From: Caulobacteraceae bacterium
GTDB lineage: Bacteria > Pseudomonadota > Alphaproteobacteria > Caulobacterales > Caulobacteraceae
Assembly: GCA_947475415.1 (NCBI GenBank)
Contig: CANJLH010000015.1
Span: 1-64,000 of the forward strand
DNA length: 64,000 bases
Reading direction: 5' to 3'
Within the stretch, counting starts at the first letter, position 1; the number at the start of each line of letters is the position of its first letter. Below the pieces are notes generated by a model. The model had not been told where the DNA came from. It worked only from the letters and a program-made list of their open reading frames with translations, and searched no databases. A program made the position numbers and the translations under genes. Shown piece by piece: positions 15,685 through 25,407 of this stretch.

Positions 15685-17121
15685 ATGCTGATCTGGGCCG
15701 CGTTGGCGGCGCTCTTCCTCTTTTCGTTCGCCGCATATCGGTTGGGGCGTCAGCGGATCGCCGCCATGGGTCAGTCGGCGCGACCCCATTCGCGGCCAGG
15801 ATATCATGGCGCATATGTCGCGCTGTGGACCGCGGCGCCTGCGGCGGTGGTCCTGTTTGCGTTGATCGCATTCGGCGGTCGGATCGAAGCGGGTCTGCTT
15901 CGTCAGGACGCGCCAGCGGCGGTGCAGGCGCTCTCGGAGTCCGAGGCTCAGGTCTTCTACGATGACGTCCGGGTTGTCGCCCATGGAGGTACGCCCAGCC
16001 AGAGAGATTACAGCGGAGACCTTAAGCCGGCGCTGGCAGCCAAAGCTGCGGCGGCGAGGCATATTGAATCGCAGCTGCTTGTCGGAGGATTGGCGCTCGC
16101 CACACTCCTGGCCGGCGGCGGCTTCCTGCTCGCCTTTCGCAGACTCAATGTTGATTTTCGGGCCCGTAACCGCGTGGAAGGTTGGTCCGGTGGTCTGTTG
16201 GTTGCTTGTTCGGTGATCGCCGTTCTGACCACCGTGGGAATCCTGGCGTCTCTTGTGGTCGAAAGCTGGCGGTTCTTTGCGCAAGTTCCGCCGCTGGAGT
16301 TCCTGTTCGGGACGGATTGGGAACCTCAGATTGCGATGCGTTCTGACCAGGTGGCCGCGAAGGGCGCATTCGGGGCGGTCCCGCTGTTCGTCGGAACCTT
16401 CCTGATCATGCTGATCGCCATGTTGGTTGCGGCGCCGATCGGTCTGTTCTCGGCCATCTACCTGTCGGAGTACGCGGGACCGCGCACCCGCGCCTGGGTG
16501 AAGCCGCTACTTGAGGTGCTGGCCGGCGTGCCAACCGTCGTCTACGGCTTTTTCGCCGCCTTAACCGTTGGGCCGGCGTTTCGAGCGGGATTTAACGCCC
16601 TGGGCGGCATGCTGGTCGGCGGGCCGTTAGATGGTCTTGGGCAATATCTGGCGCAGGTTCAGAACCAGATGGCCTTGGTCGCGGGCGCCGTCATGGGGGT
16701 GATGTTGATCCCCTTCGTCTCGTCACTGTCGGATGACATCATCAATTCCGTACCCCAGTCCCTGCGGGATGGAAGTCTGGCCATGGGCGCCACGCGGTCT
16801 GAGACGATCAAGAACGTCGTCCTTCCGGCCGCTCTGCCGGGAATCGCCGCGGCCTTGCTGCTGGCGGTCTCGCGGGCGATTGGCGAAACCATGATCGTGA
16901 CCATGGCGGCGGGTCTGCAGGCGAAGACCACCATCAACCCGTTGGACACAGTCACCACCGTCACCGTGCAGATCGTCACCTTGCTCACCGGTGATCAGGA
17001 GTTCGACAGCGTCAAGACCCTTTCCGCCTTCGGCCTCGGCCTGACGCTCTTCGTCGCGACCTTGGCGCTCAACATCATCGCTCTGCGCATCGTTCAGAAA
17101 TATCGGGAACAATATGACTGA
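15685..17121 (+). CDS. pstC: Phosphate ABC transporter permease PstC
   Basis: One of the two membrane channel subunits of the high-affinity phosphate importer. The C-terminal half, about residues 225-475, is the permease domain with the cytoplasmic coupling segment SVPQSLRDGSLAMGATRSETI that contacts PstB. The N-terminal 220 residues hold extra hydrophobic helices and a periplasmic stretch, making the protein 478 residues against roughly 320 in E. coli; this long form is usual in related alphaproteobacteria. Its stop overlaps the pstA start by eight bases. The gene lies 132 bases after phoR and may have its own Pho-box promoter. Confidence 0.95.
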   Translation: MLIWAALAALFLFSFAAYRLGRQRIAAMGQSARPHSRPGYHGAYVALWTAAPAAVVLFALIAFGGRIEAGLLRQDAPAAVQALSESEAQVFYDDVRVVAHGGTPSQRDYSGDLKPALAAKAAAARHIESQLLVGGLALATLLAGGGFLLAFRRLNVDFRARNRVEGWSGGLLVACSVIAVLTTVGILASLVVESWRFFAQVPPLEFLFGTDWEPQIAMRSDQVAAKGAFGAVPLFVGTFLIMLIAMLVAAPIGLFSAIYLSEYAGPRTRAWVKPLLEVLAGVPTVVYGFFAALTVGPAFRAGFNALGGMLVGGPLDGLGQYLAQVQNQMALVAGAVMGVMLIPFVSSLSDDIINSVPQSLRDGSLAMGATRSETIKNVVLPAALPGIAAALLLAVSRAIGETMIVTMAAGLQAKTTINPLDTVTTVTVQIVTLLTGDQEFDSVKTLSAFGLGLTLFVATLALNIIALRIVQKYREQYD

Positions 17122-18403
17122 CGCAGCCACCGCAGTTCCCGCTGTACGCCACAATACGGTTGAGGCTGGCCTGAAAGCCCGTCACGCTAAAGAGCGCCGG
17201 TTTGTGCTCTACGGTCGTCTGGCGATCATTGTCGCTCTTAGTTTCCTCGCTGTTCTGCTGGGCCGAATTGTCTTGCAGGGCTACTCGACCTTTATTGACT
17301 ACCGGGTGAGTGTGCCGGTCTTTATCGATCCGGCGCGAGTGGACCCTGCCGATGTTTCGGGCGCCAACTTCGATGTGCTGGTCGCCCAGTCTGTCATGAA
17401 GCAGCTGGCCGTCCCCGATGACGACCTCGGTCAGAACCTCGACAAGGTCATGGCGTTGATGTCCAACGACCTTGGCTTCCAACTGCTGCAGCAAGTAAAG
17501 GCCGATCCGCATCTGATCGGTCGCACAATCACCGTCAAAGGGCCGCTGAAGGCGGACGCCGCCCTTTATTTTAAGGGCCAGATCCGGCGGGACAGCGACC
17601 AGGACACTCGCAAGCTTGATGACATTCAATTGTCCTGGCTGGACAAGCTGAAAGCGACAGGCGCAGTCACCAGTGGATTTAATACCGCCTTTTTCACCCA
17701 CTCCGACTCCACCGAGCCAGAACAGGCCGGTGTGCTGGGGGCGGTCGTAGGTTCGCTGCTGACCCTGATGCTGACCGCGGCGTTCGCGGTTCCCGTCGGC
17801 GTCATGGCGGCGGTCTATCTGGAGGAGTTTGCGCCGAAGAACCGCTGGACCGATGTCATCGAGGTCAACATTAACAACCTCGCCGCGGTGCCTTCCATAA
17901 TCTACGGTCTTCTTGGCCTAGCGGTGTTCATCAACTGGCTTGGCGTGCCACGGTCTTCGCCGTTGCTCGGGGCATTGGTGTTGGCGCTGATGGCGCTGCC
18001 GACCGTTATCATCGCCACCCGCTCGGCGCTGAAGGCGGTGCCGCCGTCAATCCGAGAGGCGGCGCTCGCTATCGGCGCTTCACGTACACAGACGGTGCTT
18101 CACCACGTCCTTCCCCTCGCCATGCCCGGGGTGATGACCGGCTCGATCCTTTCGCTGGCCCACGCCCTGGGTGAAACTGCTCCGCTACTGATGATCGGCA
18201 TGATCGCTTTCGTGCCAGGGGTGCCGGCTTCGATCACGGAGGCCGCCACCGTGCTGCCGGTGCAGGTGTTTATCTGGGAAAATGCTTCCGAACGGGCGTT
18301 CCACGAGCGAACCGCCGCGGCCATCATCGTCTTGCTGGTCTTCATGATCCTGATGAATCTGGCGGCCATCCTGGTGCGTCGCCGGTTCGAACGCCGGTGG
18401 TGA
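17114..18403 (+). CDS. pstA: Phosphate ABC transporter permease PstA
   Basis: Second channel subunit of the phosphate importer. After a short cytoplasmic N-terminus there is one membrane helix (about residues 35-57), then a periplasmic-looking insert of about 140 residues, then the permease domain with its coupling loop [19 protein letters not shown]. At 429 residues it is much longer than E. coli PstA, mainly through the insert. Overlaps pstC by eight bases and is followed closely by pstB. No periplasmic phosphate-binding protein gene (pstS) is near, so that component must be encoded elsewhere. Confidence 0.95.
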   Translation: MTDAATAVPAVRHNTVEAGLKARHAKERRFVLYGRLAIIVALSFLAVLLGRIVLQGYSTFIDYRVSVPVFIDPARVDPADVSGANFDVLVAQSVMKQLAVPDDDLGQNLDKVMALMSNDLGFQLLQQVKADPHLIGRTITVKGPLKADAALYFKGQIRRDSDQDTRKLDDIQLSWLDKLKATGAVTSGFNTAFFTHSDSTEPEQAGVLGAVVGSLLTLMLTAAFAVPVGVMAAVYLEEFAPKNRWTDVIEVNINNLAAVPSIIYGLLGLAVFINWLGVPRSSPLLGALVLALMALPTVIIATRSALKAVPPSIREAALAIGASRTQTVLHHVLPLAMPGVMTGSILSLAHALGETAPLLMIGMIAFVPGVPASITEAATVLPVQVFIWENASERAFHERTAAAIIVLLVFMILMNLAAILVRRRFERRW

Positions 18404-18443
18404 GCCAATGAACCTTCGCAATACCTACAATTCGGGGAATTCC

Positions 18444-19262
18444 ATGCCGAGCGATCAATTGGAGGCCGCGATCCAACCGGCGGCCGCAAGCGAAGCGCTG
18501 GGCGGCGCGCCGGTGAAGATCGCCGCCCGTGACGTCAATGTCTTTTACGGCGAGAAGCAGGCGCTGTTCGATGTCGCCCTGGATGTGGGGGCGCAGGCTG
18601 TGACCGCCCTGATCGGCCCCTCGGGATGTGGCAAGTCCACCTTTTTGCGCTGCATCAACCGCATGAACGACACCATCCCGGGTTGCCGGGTTCTGGGCCG
18701 CATTGAAATCGATGGCGCGGACGTCAATGACCGTGGCCTCGACCCGGTCCTGCTGCGTGCGCGGGTAGGCATGGTGTTTCAGAAGCCCAACCCGTTTCCG
18801 AAATCGATCTTCGAGAACGTTGCCTACGGACTTCGCATTCACGGACTGGCGAACAAGTCGGAGGTCGGCGACATCGTAGAGGCGTCTCTAAAGCGCGCCG
18901 GCCTTTGGGCCGAAGTTTCCGACCGACTGCACGCGTCGGGCTCCAGTCTTAGCGGAGGTCAGCAACAACGGCTGGTCATCGCCCGCGCCATCGCCGTCAA
19001 CCCGGAAGTGATTCTGATGGACGAGCCTTGTTCGGCGCTCGATCCTATAGCGACGGCGCGGATCGAGGAACTGATCGACGAATTGCGCACGCAATATTGC
19101 ATCGTGATCGTCACCCACTCCATGGCCCAGGCGGCGCGGGTCTCTCAGCGGACCGCCTTCTTCCACATGGGCAAACTGGTGGAGGCGGGGCGCACGGATG
19201 AGATGTTCACCAACCCCCGTGACTCGCGCACCCAGGACTACATCACCGGCCGGTTCGGATAG
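18444..19262 (+). CDS. pstB: Phosphate ABC transporter ATPase PstB
   Basis: ATP-hydrolysing subunit that drives PstCA and signals phosphate supply through PhoU to PhoR. Walker A is GPSGCGKST at residues 58-66, the signature is LSGGQQQR, and Walker B ends in [11 protein letters not shown]. The proposed ATG at 18444 is preceded by GGGG six bases upstream; an ATG at 18408 would add 12 residues. The 272-residue length is normal apart from a short N-terminal extension rich in Ala. Thirteen bases separate it from phoU. Confidence 0.96.
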   Translation: MPSDQLEAAIQPAAASEALGGAPVKIAARDVNVFYGEKQALFDVALDVGAQAVTALIGPSGCGKSTFLRCINRMNDTIPGCRVLGRIEIDGADVNDRGLDPVLLRARVGMVFQKPNPFPKSIFENVAYGLRIHGLANKSEVGDIVEASLKRAGLWAEVSDRLHASGSSLSGGQQQRLVIARAIAVNPEVILMDEPCSALDPIATARIEELIDELRTQYCIVIVTHSMAQAARVSQRTAFFHMGKLVEAGRTDEMFTNPRDSRTQDYITGRFG

Positions 19263-19275
19263 GGACACTGACGTC

Positions 19276-19974
19276 ATGAGCGAGCACATCGTCAAATCCT
19301 ACGAGGACGAACTCAACACCCTGATGGCCGAATGCGCCCGCATGGGGGGGCTGGCCGAGGCGCAAGTGGCGGACGCCCTGGAAGCCGTGGTTAAGCGCGA
19401 TGCGACTCTCGCCGAGACGGTGATCGGCCGCGACGGTCGCCTGGACGCGCTCGAGGCCGAAATCGAACGCAAGGCGATCAAACTGATCGCCTTGCGTCAG
19501 CCCATGGCCAACGACCTGCGCCGGACGGTCGGGGCCATGAAGATCGCCGGAAATCTTGAGCGGATCGGCGACCTGGCCAAGAACATAGCCAAGCGCACCG
19601 TGGTGATCATTGAGGCAGAGCCGATGACGCCGCTTACCCGCGCGATCGAGCGGCTAGGCCGGCTGGTGCTAACCCGCCTGAAAGACGTTCTGGACTCCTA
19701 CACGGCCAATGAGGTGGAGCGCGCGGTCTCGGTCTGGTCGCGCGACCACGAGGTGGATGAACACTACAATAGCCTGTTCCGCGAACTGCTCACCTACATG
19801 ATGGGCGACCCTCGCACGATCACGGCCTGCGCCCACCTCCTGTTCGTAGCGAAGAATTTCGAGCGGATCGGCGATCACGCCACCAACATCGCCGAGATCG
19901 TGCACTACGAGATCACCGGCGAGGAGATGATCGCTGAGCGTCCCAAGACCGACGCTTTCGCAGCAAGTGAGTGA
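19276..19974 (+). CDS. phoU: Phosphate signalling protein PhoU
   Basis: Cytoplasmic helical protein that links the Pst transporter to PhoR and keeps the Pho regulon off when phosphate is plentiful. The 232-residue sequence has two homologous three-helix halves, each with an acidic metal-binding pattern: MKIAGNLERIGDLAKNIA in the first and LLFVAKNFERIGDHATNIAE in the second. The ATG at 19276 follows pstB by 13 bases. Its stop lies seven bases before the preferred phoB start and overlaps an alternative earlier one, consistent with one transcript from pstC to phoB. Confidence 0.96.
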   Translation: MSEHIVKSYEDELNTLMAECARMGGLAEAQVADALEAVVKRDATLAETVIGRDGRLDALEAEIERKAIKLIALRQPMANDLRRTVGAMKIAGNLERIGDLAKNIAKRTVVIIEAEPMTPLTRAIERLGRLVLTRLKDVLDSYTANEVERAVSVWSRDHEVDEHYNSLFRELLTYMMGDPRTITACAHLLFVAKNFERIGDHATNIAEIVHYEITGEEMIAERPKTDAFAASE

Positions 19975-19981
19975 GGTGGCG

Positions 19982-20671
19982 GTGAACCCCAACATCCTTG
20001 TGGTCGAGGACGAGGACGCGCTGGCCACCCTGCTGCAGTACAATCTGGAGAAGGAAGGTTTTCAGGTCTCCCTGGCCGGCGATGGCGAGGAGGCGTTGAT
20101 CCAGGTGGACGAGCGACTTCCGGACCTGGTGCTGCTGGACTGGATGTTGCCCAAGGTCTCCGGCGTCGAGGTTTGCCGGCGCCTTCGCCAGCGCAGCGAG
20201 ACGCGAAATCTTCCGATCATCATGCTCACCGCGCGCGGCGAAGAGAGCGATCGCATCCGCGGCCTCGACACCGGGGCCGACGATTACGTGGTCAAGCCGT
20301 TCTCGATGACCGAACTTGCCGCGCGAATCCGCGCAGTCCTGCGCCGGCTGCGGCCGGGCTTGGCTGAGGATGTGGTCCGCTGCGGCGACATTGTCGTCGA
20401 CAGGGTCGCCCACCGGGTGAAGAGGTCTGGCCAGGAGATACATTTGGGGCCCACCGAATTCAGGTTGCTGGACTACCTGATCCAGAATCCGGGCCGCGTG
20501 TTCTCCCGCGAACAACTCTTGGACGCTGTCTGGGGTTCGGATGTCTATGTCGAGGCCCGCACCGTCGACGTGCATGTGGGCCGACTGCGCAAGGCTTTGA
20601 ACGTCGGCGCGACCGCTGATCCGATCCGCACAGTGCGATCCGCGGGCTATTCCCTGGATGAAGGCCGCTGA
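19982..20671 (+). CDS. phoB: Phosphate regulon response regulator PhoB
   Basis: OmpR-type transcription activator that binds Pho boxes when phosphorylated. The receiver domain has the acidic pair in VVEDED, the phospho-acceptor D53 in LVLLDWMLP, and K105 in VVKPFS. The winged-helix domain ends with the recognition region DVHVGRLRKAL. I place the start at the GTG at 19982, with GAGG five bases before it; this gives 229 residues, the length of E. coli PhoB. A GTG at 19967 overlapping phoU is an alternative. Candidate targets in this window lie before phoR, pstC and ppk2. Confidence 0.95.
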   Translation: MNPNILVVEDEDALATLLQYNLEKEGFQVSLAGDGEEALIQVDERLPDLVLLDWMLPKVSGVEVCRRLRQRSETRNLPIIMLTARGEESDRIRGLDTGADDYVVKPFSMTELAARIRAVLRRLRPGLAEDVVRCGDIVVDRVAHRVKRSGQEIHLGPTEFRLLDYLIQNPGRVFSREQLLDAVWGSDVYVEARTVDVHVGRLRKALNVGATADPIRTVRSAGYSLDEGR

Positions 20672-20713
20672 GCGGACCTTGACCCCGGCGTCGACCCGCG
20701 CAAAACGCCGCCC

Positions 20714-21985
20714 ATGAACATACTTCTCGTCGGGTCCGGGGGGCGCGAGCATGCGCTGGCCTGGAAGATCGCCCAGTCGCCTCTGGTCGCACGTCTCGTC
20801 GCCGCGCCGGGAAGCGTAGGCATGAGCGCCCACGCCGAGGTTCGCAGCGTTCTGGCGACCGACGTCCCGAGGCTGGTTGAACTTGCTCGGGAGATCGCCG
20901 CTGATCTGGTGGTGATCGGACCGGAGGTTGCCGTAGAGGCCGGCCTGGCCGATGCGTTGGCCGCCGCCGAAATCCCCTGCTTTGGGCCCACCGCGGCGGC
21001 GGGGCGGCTGGAGACGTCCAAGGCCTTCACCAAGGCCTTCGCCGACCGCCACGGTCTGCCAACCGCCGCCTACCGGGTTTTCGACGCGGCCGAACCCGCC
21101 AAGGCGGCCTTGGACGCGTTCAGGCCGCCCTATGTGGTCAAGGCCGACGGCCTGGCGGCCGGCAAGGGTGTGGTGATCGCGCCGGATCTCGCCACCGCCG
21201 AGGCCGCAATCGAAGACATTTTCGCGGGCCGTTTTGGCTCCGCCGGGGCTCGGGTGGTACTGGAGGAGTTTCTCGAGGGAGAAATCGGTTCCCTTTTCGC
21301 CCTGTGCGACGGGACGAGCTCGATGCTGTTCGGGTGGGCCCAGGACCACAAGCGCGCCTTCGACGGCGATCAGGGCCCCAATACCGGTGGTATGGGCGCC
21401 TATTCGCCGGCGCCGGTCTTCACCCCTGAGCTCGTGGAGCAGGTGCGCACGCGCCTGGCCGAACCCGCCTTCGCGGGTATCGCCAAGGACGGCGCGCCCT
21501 ACCGTGGCGTTCTGTTCGTAGAGCTGATGGCGACTGCTGATGGTCCGAAGTTGGTGGAATTCAACGTTCGCTTCGGCGATCCGGAATGCCAGGTGCTGAT
21601 GCTGCGTTTGGAGAGTGACATCGTCCCCTACCTCGCTGCTTGCGCGAAGGGTGAGCTGGCGGCCATGCCAGCGCCGATCTGGCGCGATGAAGCCGCGATC
21701 TGCGTCGTCCTGGCCGCCCAAGGCTATCCGGACAAGCCCGAGACGGGCAGCGTCATTCGCGGCGCGGAGCAGGATTTCGGGCCGGATGTGGTGGTCTTCC
21801 ACGCTGGCGCCGCCCGCGGCGAGGATGGCGCATTGCGCGCCACCGGCGGCCGCGTGCTGAACGTTTGCGCCCGTGCGCCGACCCTTGAGGCTGCGCGAGA
21901 GCGAGCCTATGCGGCGATTGCGAACATCGATTGGCCGGAAGGATTCCATCGCACCGACATCGCCTGGCGTGCGTTCAGCCGCTAG
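20714..21985 (+). CDS. purD: Phosphoribosylamine-glycine ligase
   Basis: Second enzyme of purine synthesis, joining glycine to 5-phosphoribosylamine with ATP. The 423 residues show the GARS layout: N-terminal Rossmann domain beginning NILLVGSGGREHALAWKI, ATP-grasp domain with YVVKADGLAAGKGVVIA and EEFLEGEI, and the C-terminal segment with VEFNVRFGDPECQ. It is a + strand gene 42 bases after phoB but has no functional link to it. A housekeeping gene with no unusual features. Confidence 0.97.
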   Translation: MNILLVGSGGREHALAWKIAQSPLVARLVAAPGSVGMSAHAEVRSVLATDVPRLVELAREIAADLVVIGPEVAVEAGLADALAAAEIPCFGPTAAAGRLETSKAFTKAFADRHGLPTAAYRVFDAAEPAKAALDAFRPPYVVKADGLAAGKGVVIAPDLATAEAAIEDIFAGRFGSAGARVVLEEFLEGEIGSLFALCDGTSSMLFGWAQDHKRAFDGDQGPNTGGMGAYSPAPVFTPELVEQVRTRLAEPAFAGIAKDGAPYRGVLFVELMATADGPKLVEFNVRFGDPECQVLMLRLESDIVPYLAACAKGELAAMPAPIWRDEAAICVVLAAQGYPDKPETGSVIRGAEQDFGPDVVVFHAGAARGEDGALRATGGRVLNVCARAPTLEAARERAYAAIANIDWPEGFHRTDIAWRAFSR

Positions 21986-22041
21986 CCGTCTGTCGCCGGC
22001 CCCGATAAGGTTTCCGCAAGCAGATCGACAGGGGAAACGCC

Positions 22042-23118
22042 ATGGCCGACACCGCCGAACCCAGCGAAGCCGAACGCGAGGCGCTCAACACAGGCACCAC
22101 CGAGGTCGCCGAAGCCCACCGGTTCGACGAAGCCGCGCTGGCCCGATGGATGGCGGCCAATGTCGATGGCTATGCGGGACCTGTGGAGGTGCGCCAATTC
22201 AAGGGCGGCCAGTCCAATCCGACCTACCAGCTGGTGACACCCACCCGCAAATATGTCCTGCGCCGCAAGCCGCCTGGAAAACTCCTGCCTTCCGCCCATG
22301 CAGTGGACCGGGAGTATCGGGTGATCACGGCGCTGCACACGACCGGTTATCCGGTGGCCCGCACCTACGGTCTGTGTACGGATGAATCAATTATCGGCAC
22401 CATGTTCTACATCATGGACATGGTTGAGGGCCGCATTCTCTGGGATCAGAGCCTGCCGCAATGTCAGCCCGCTGAGCGCCACGCTATCTTCATGGCCAAG
22501 CTCAAAAGCCTCGCGGACCTGCACAACACCGATTACGCCGCCATCGGGCTTGAGGATTTCGGCCGGCCTGGCAACTACATGGGCCGCCAGGTCGATCGCT
22601 GGACCAAGCAGTACCGCGCTTCCGAGGACGCCCGCATCGAGGAGATGGAGCAGCTCATCGACTGGTTGCCCCGCACGGCGCCGGAACAGGAGCGCACGTC
22701 TATCGTCCACGGGGACTACCGCCTCGACAATATGGTGATCCACCAGACTGAGCCCGCCGTAAAGGCGGTGCTCGACTGGGAGCTCGCCACCCTGGGTGAA
22801 CCCATGGCTGACTTCACATATCTGCTCATGCAGTGGGTCAACGGTTCGATCTCGGAAATCCCAGATCTGAAGGCGCATGGCCTGCCAACCCTTGAGGAAT
22901 ACGCGGCCGAATACCAGCGGCTCACCAATCGCGCCACGATGCCGGATCTCAACTGGTACTTCGCCTACAACGGCTTCAGGCTGGCCGCCATCGTTCAGGG
23001 AATTCTTGGACGGGTCCGGGACGGCACCGCCAAGAATGCTCACGCGGAAAGTCAGAGGGTCCGGGTCGGCCGGTTGTCGAAGTCAGCCTGGGAATACGCC
23101 CGAAAGGCCGGCGCGTAG
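22042..23118 (+). CDS. Phosphotransferase family protein (APH/choline kinase-like; ACAD10/11-type)
   Basis: A 358-residue small-molecule kinase-fold protein. The nucleotide loop is around FKGGQSNPTYQL, the catalytic Brenner motif is HGDYRLDN, and the metal-binding aspartate lies in VLDWELATLGEP. Such proteins are usually linked to acyl-CoA dehydrogenases and are thought to phosphorylate hydroxyacyl-CoA, as in mammalian ACAD10/11. No acyl-CoA dehydrogenase is adjacent here. The ATG at 22042 has a good ribosome site (GGGGAA). It converges on lpxK with 13 bases between. Substrate unknown. Confidence 0.87.
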   Translation: MADTAEPSEAEREALNTGTTEVAEAHRFDEAALARWMAANVDGYAGPVEVRQFKGGQSNPTYQLVTPTRKYVLRRKPPGKLLPSAHAVDREYRVITALHTTGYPVARTYGLCTDESIIGTMFYIMDMVEGRILWDQSLPQCQPAERHAIFMAKLKSLADLHNTDYAAIGLEDFGRPGNYMGRQVDRWTKQYRASEDARIEEMEQLIDWLPRTAPEQERTSIVHGDYRLDNMVIHQTEPAVKAVLDWELATLGEPMADFTYLLMQWVNGSISEIPDLKAHGLPTLEEYAAEYQRLTNRATMPDLNWYFAYNGFRLAAIVQGILGRVRDGTAKNAHAESQRVRVGRLSKSAWEYARKAGA

Positions 23119-23131
23119 GCACACCCGGATT

Positions 23132-24142
23132 TCACCGCCGAACGCCTCTGGCCAGCAGCTGATCTAGAGCCGCCGGATCGTCGAATACGCACTGGACCGG
23201 CCAGGCCGCGACACGCGGCCTCCAGGCCACCGGCAGACGCACCCAATCCTTTTCGGTGGTCACCAGACCCGCGCTGAGCCGCCGTGCGCGGTTGGCCAGC
23301 TGCGCCAAAGTCGGCTCATCATATGCGAAGTGATCCGGAAACGCCGCGAAGTCCGCAAGGTCGCATCCCGCGCTGCGCAGCGCGCGTTCGACTTTCCAGG
23401 GCTTGGCCACGCCAGCGAACCCCATTTGCCGACCGGCCGGAGGCGCCGTCGCGGGGGCGAGGCGGGCGTTCAGCACCGGATGCGACCCGAGGGTCGCCAG
23501 CAACCTCGGGTCCGCCGCCGGCGCGCCATCCGGCAACAGGAGAATCACCGCATCGGCGCGGGCGAGGCCAGCAACCAGGGGCTCGCGCATTGGGCCGGCA
23601 GGAAACACGCGCCCGTCACCGAATGGCCACTCGCCGTCGCGCGTCTCGCCGTCGACCACCACCAGTGAAAGCGCCTTCTTCACCCTGGAGTTCTGGTGAC
23701 CGTCGTCCATGACGATCACGCGGGCGCCGTCGGTTGTCGCGGCCATTGCCCCGGCGACCCGATCGCGGGCGACCCATACTGTCGCCTCGGCGGCCAACAT
23801 CAGCGGTTCGTCACCCACGTCGCCGGCGTTATGCTGCTCGGCATCAACCCGAACGGGACCCTTCAGCCTGCCGCCGTAGCCGCGGGACAACACATGCGCA
23901 TCGACCCCAGATGCCGCCAGCCGGGCCAGGATCGCCCGGACCACCGGGGTCTTGCCGCTGCCGCCAATGGTCAGGTTGCCAACACAGATCACCGGCGCAC
24001 CGGAATCGATTGGCGTAACGCGGGCGATGCGCCGGGCGGTGACGTAGGCCCAAACCCATCCAAACGGCGTCAGCAGGGCCCGGGAGATGGGGGCGATCCC
24101 ACGATCGCGTTGATACCACCAGCGCGGCGTGGCGAGTTTCAT
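23132..24142 (-). CDS. lpxK: Tetraacyldisaccharide 4'-kinase LpxK
   Basis: Phosphorylates the 4' position of the lipid A precursor at the inner membrane. The N-terminal hydrophobic/basic anchor is followed by the P-loop GNLTIGGSGKTPV near residues 55-67 and by VIVMDDGHQNSRV, the DDG segment typical of LpxK. Length 336 residues, as expected. Its start overlaps the stop of waaA by four bases, so the two Kdo-lipid A genes are translationally coupled. It is the last gene of a minus-strand operon. Confidence 0.95.
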   Translation of the reverse strand: MKLATPRWWYQRDRGIAPISRALLTPFGWVWAYVTARRIARVTPIDSGAPVICVGNLTIGGSGKTPVVRAILARLAASGVDAHVLSRGYGGRLKGPVRVDAEQHNAGDVGDEPLMLAAEATVWVARDRVAGAMAATTDGARVIVMDDGHQNSRVKKALSLVVVDGETRDGEWPFGDGRVFPAGPMREPLVAGLARADAVILLLPDGAPAADPRLLATLGSHPVLNARLAPATAPPAGRQMGFAGVAKPWKVERALRSAGCDLADFAAFPDHFAYDEPTLAQLANRARRLSAGLVTTEKDWVRLPVAWRPRVAAWPVQCVFDDPAALDQLLARGVRR

Positions 24143-25407
24143 GCCGGAACCAGCGGCAGCAGCAGTTTCAGCGCCGCGTCCAGCCCGTCGCCCTGACGCG
24201 TAGCATAATCGCGGGCCGCCGCGCCGACGCGCCGGGCGATCTGGGGATTGTCCAGCAGCCCCCGAAGATGCCGCGCCAGATCGGACTCGCCGCTGGCCTC
24301 AATCGCGGCGGCCTCGGCGAACAGTTCGTCGAAAATCCCCCGCGCGTTGAAGACATGCGGCCCGGTCAGGATCGGCAGGCCATGCCGCGCGGGTTCCAGC
24401 GGATTGTGCCCTCCCACGCCCCCAACGAAGCCACCGCCCATCACAGCGATATCCGCCGCCTCCAAATAGAGTCCGAGTTCGCCCAGGGTGTCGACAACAT
24501 AGGCGTCAATCTCCGAAGTGATCGCCTCGTCTGCGCTGCGCTGCGCGACGCGCAGGTTGAGGGCGGTCAGCTCTCGGACCACGTCGGCGCCACGCTCTGG
24601 GTGGCGCGGTGCAACCACCAGCAGGGCGCGGCCTGGTTCGGTCGCGCGCTGGAAAGCCCTGGCGATCACGCTATCTTCGCCGGTGTGGGTGCTGATGGCC
24701 AGGACAGTCCCTCGGCCCTTCGCGGCGGTTTTGAACGCCATGACCGCCTCGGGATCGAAGGGCAGGCGCCGGGCTATGCGCTTCAGGTTCAGGCGCGGCC
24801 CGCAGCGTGCGCCAAGGCTTGCAAGCCTCGCTTCGGACTCGCCATCCTGCGCCAGGACGACATCGAAAGCGCCTAGCAGCCTCTGTGCGCTGGCTGGAAC
24901 TCGACTCCAGCCGCGAGCTGATCGCGCGGTGATGCGGGCTGAGAGCAGAGCCAGCCGCACGCCCCGCGTCTGCGCCGTCGCGACCAGGTTCGGCCAAAGC
25001 TCGCTCTCCACGAAGACGCCAAGATCGGGACGCCAATAGTCCAGAAACCGCCTTACGGCGCCGGGGGTGTCGATCGGCGCATATTGATGAACCGCCCCGG
25101 ACGGAAGCCGCTCCGTGATCAAGGACGCTGAGGTCACAGTGCCGGTGGTGACGAGCAGATTGAGGTCCGGTCTCGCCTGCGAAAGCGCCTCGGCCAACGG
25201 CAGTAGCGACAAGCTTTCGCCAACGCTGACCGCATGCAACCAAACCAGTCGACCTCCAGGCCGCAGCGCCGAGGCGCGCCCTAGGCGTTCTGAAATGCGT
25301 GCCGCGTCTTCCTTTCCCGCCGCCGCCCTCCGGCGCAGAATGGTGGGCGCGAACGCCGCCGCCGCGGTGCTCGCGACGCGATAAAGCCACAAGGGCAGGG
25401 TGGTCAC
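24139..25407 (-). CDS. waaA: 3-deoxy-D-manno-octulosonic acid transferase (Kdo transferase)
   Basis: Adds Kdo to lipid A precursor on the cytoplasmic face of the inner membrane. It starts with a hydrophobic anchor, then has the conserved acceptor-side motif WLHAVSVGES and, in the C-terminal half, GGGFVGGVGGHNPLEPARHGLP, which binds CMP-Kdo. The 422-residue length is normal. It overlaps lpxK downstream and the cation transporter gene upstream by four bases each. One or two Kdo residues added cannot be told from the sequence. Confidence 0.95.
   Translation of the reverse strand: MTTLPLWLYRVASTAAAAFAPTILRRRAAAGKEDAARISERLGRASALRPGGRLVWLHAVSVGESLSLLPLAEALSQARPDLNLLVTTGTVTSASLITERLPSGAVHQYAPIDTPGAVRRFLDYWRPDLGVFVESELWPNLVATAQTRGVRLALLSARITARSARGWSRVPASAQRLLGAFDVVLAQDGESEARLASLGARCGPRLNLKRIARRLPFDPEAVMAFKTAAKGRGTVLAISTHTGEDSVIARAFQRATEPGRALLVVAPRHPERGADVVRELTALNLRVAQRSADEAITSEIDAYVVDTLGELGLYLEAADIAVMGGGFVGGVGGHNPLEPARHGLPILTGPHVFNARGIFDELFAEAAAIEASGESDLARHLRGLLDNPQIARRVGAAARDYATRQGDGLDAALKLLLPLVPA

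Noticed and set aside
19913..21949. A 678-codon minus-strand ORF over phoB and purD
   Set aside because: It is antisense to two certain genes, is Gly/Arg/His-rich without recognisable domains, and is the usual by-product of high GC third positions.
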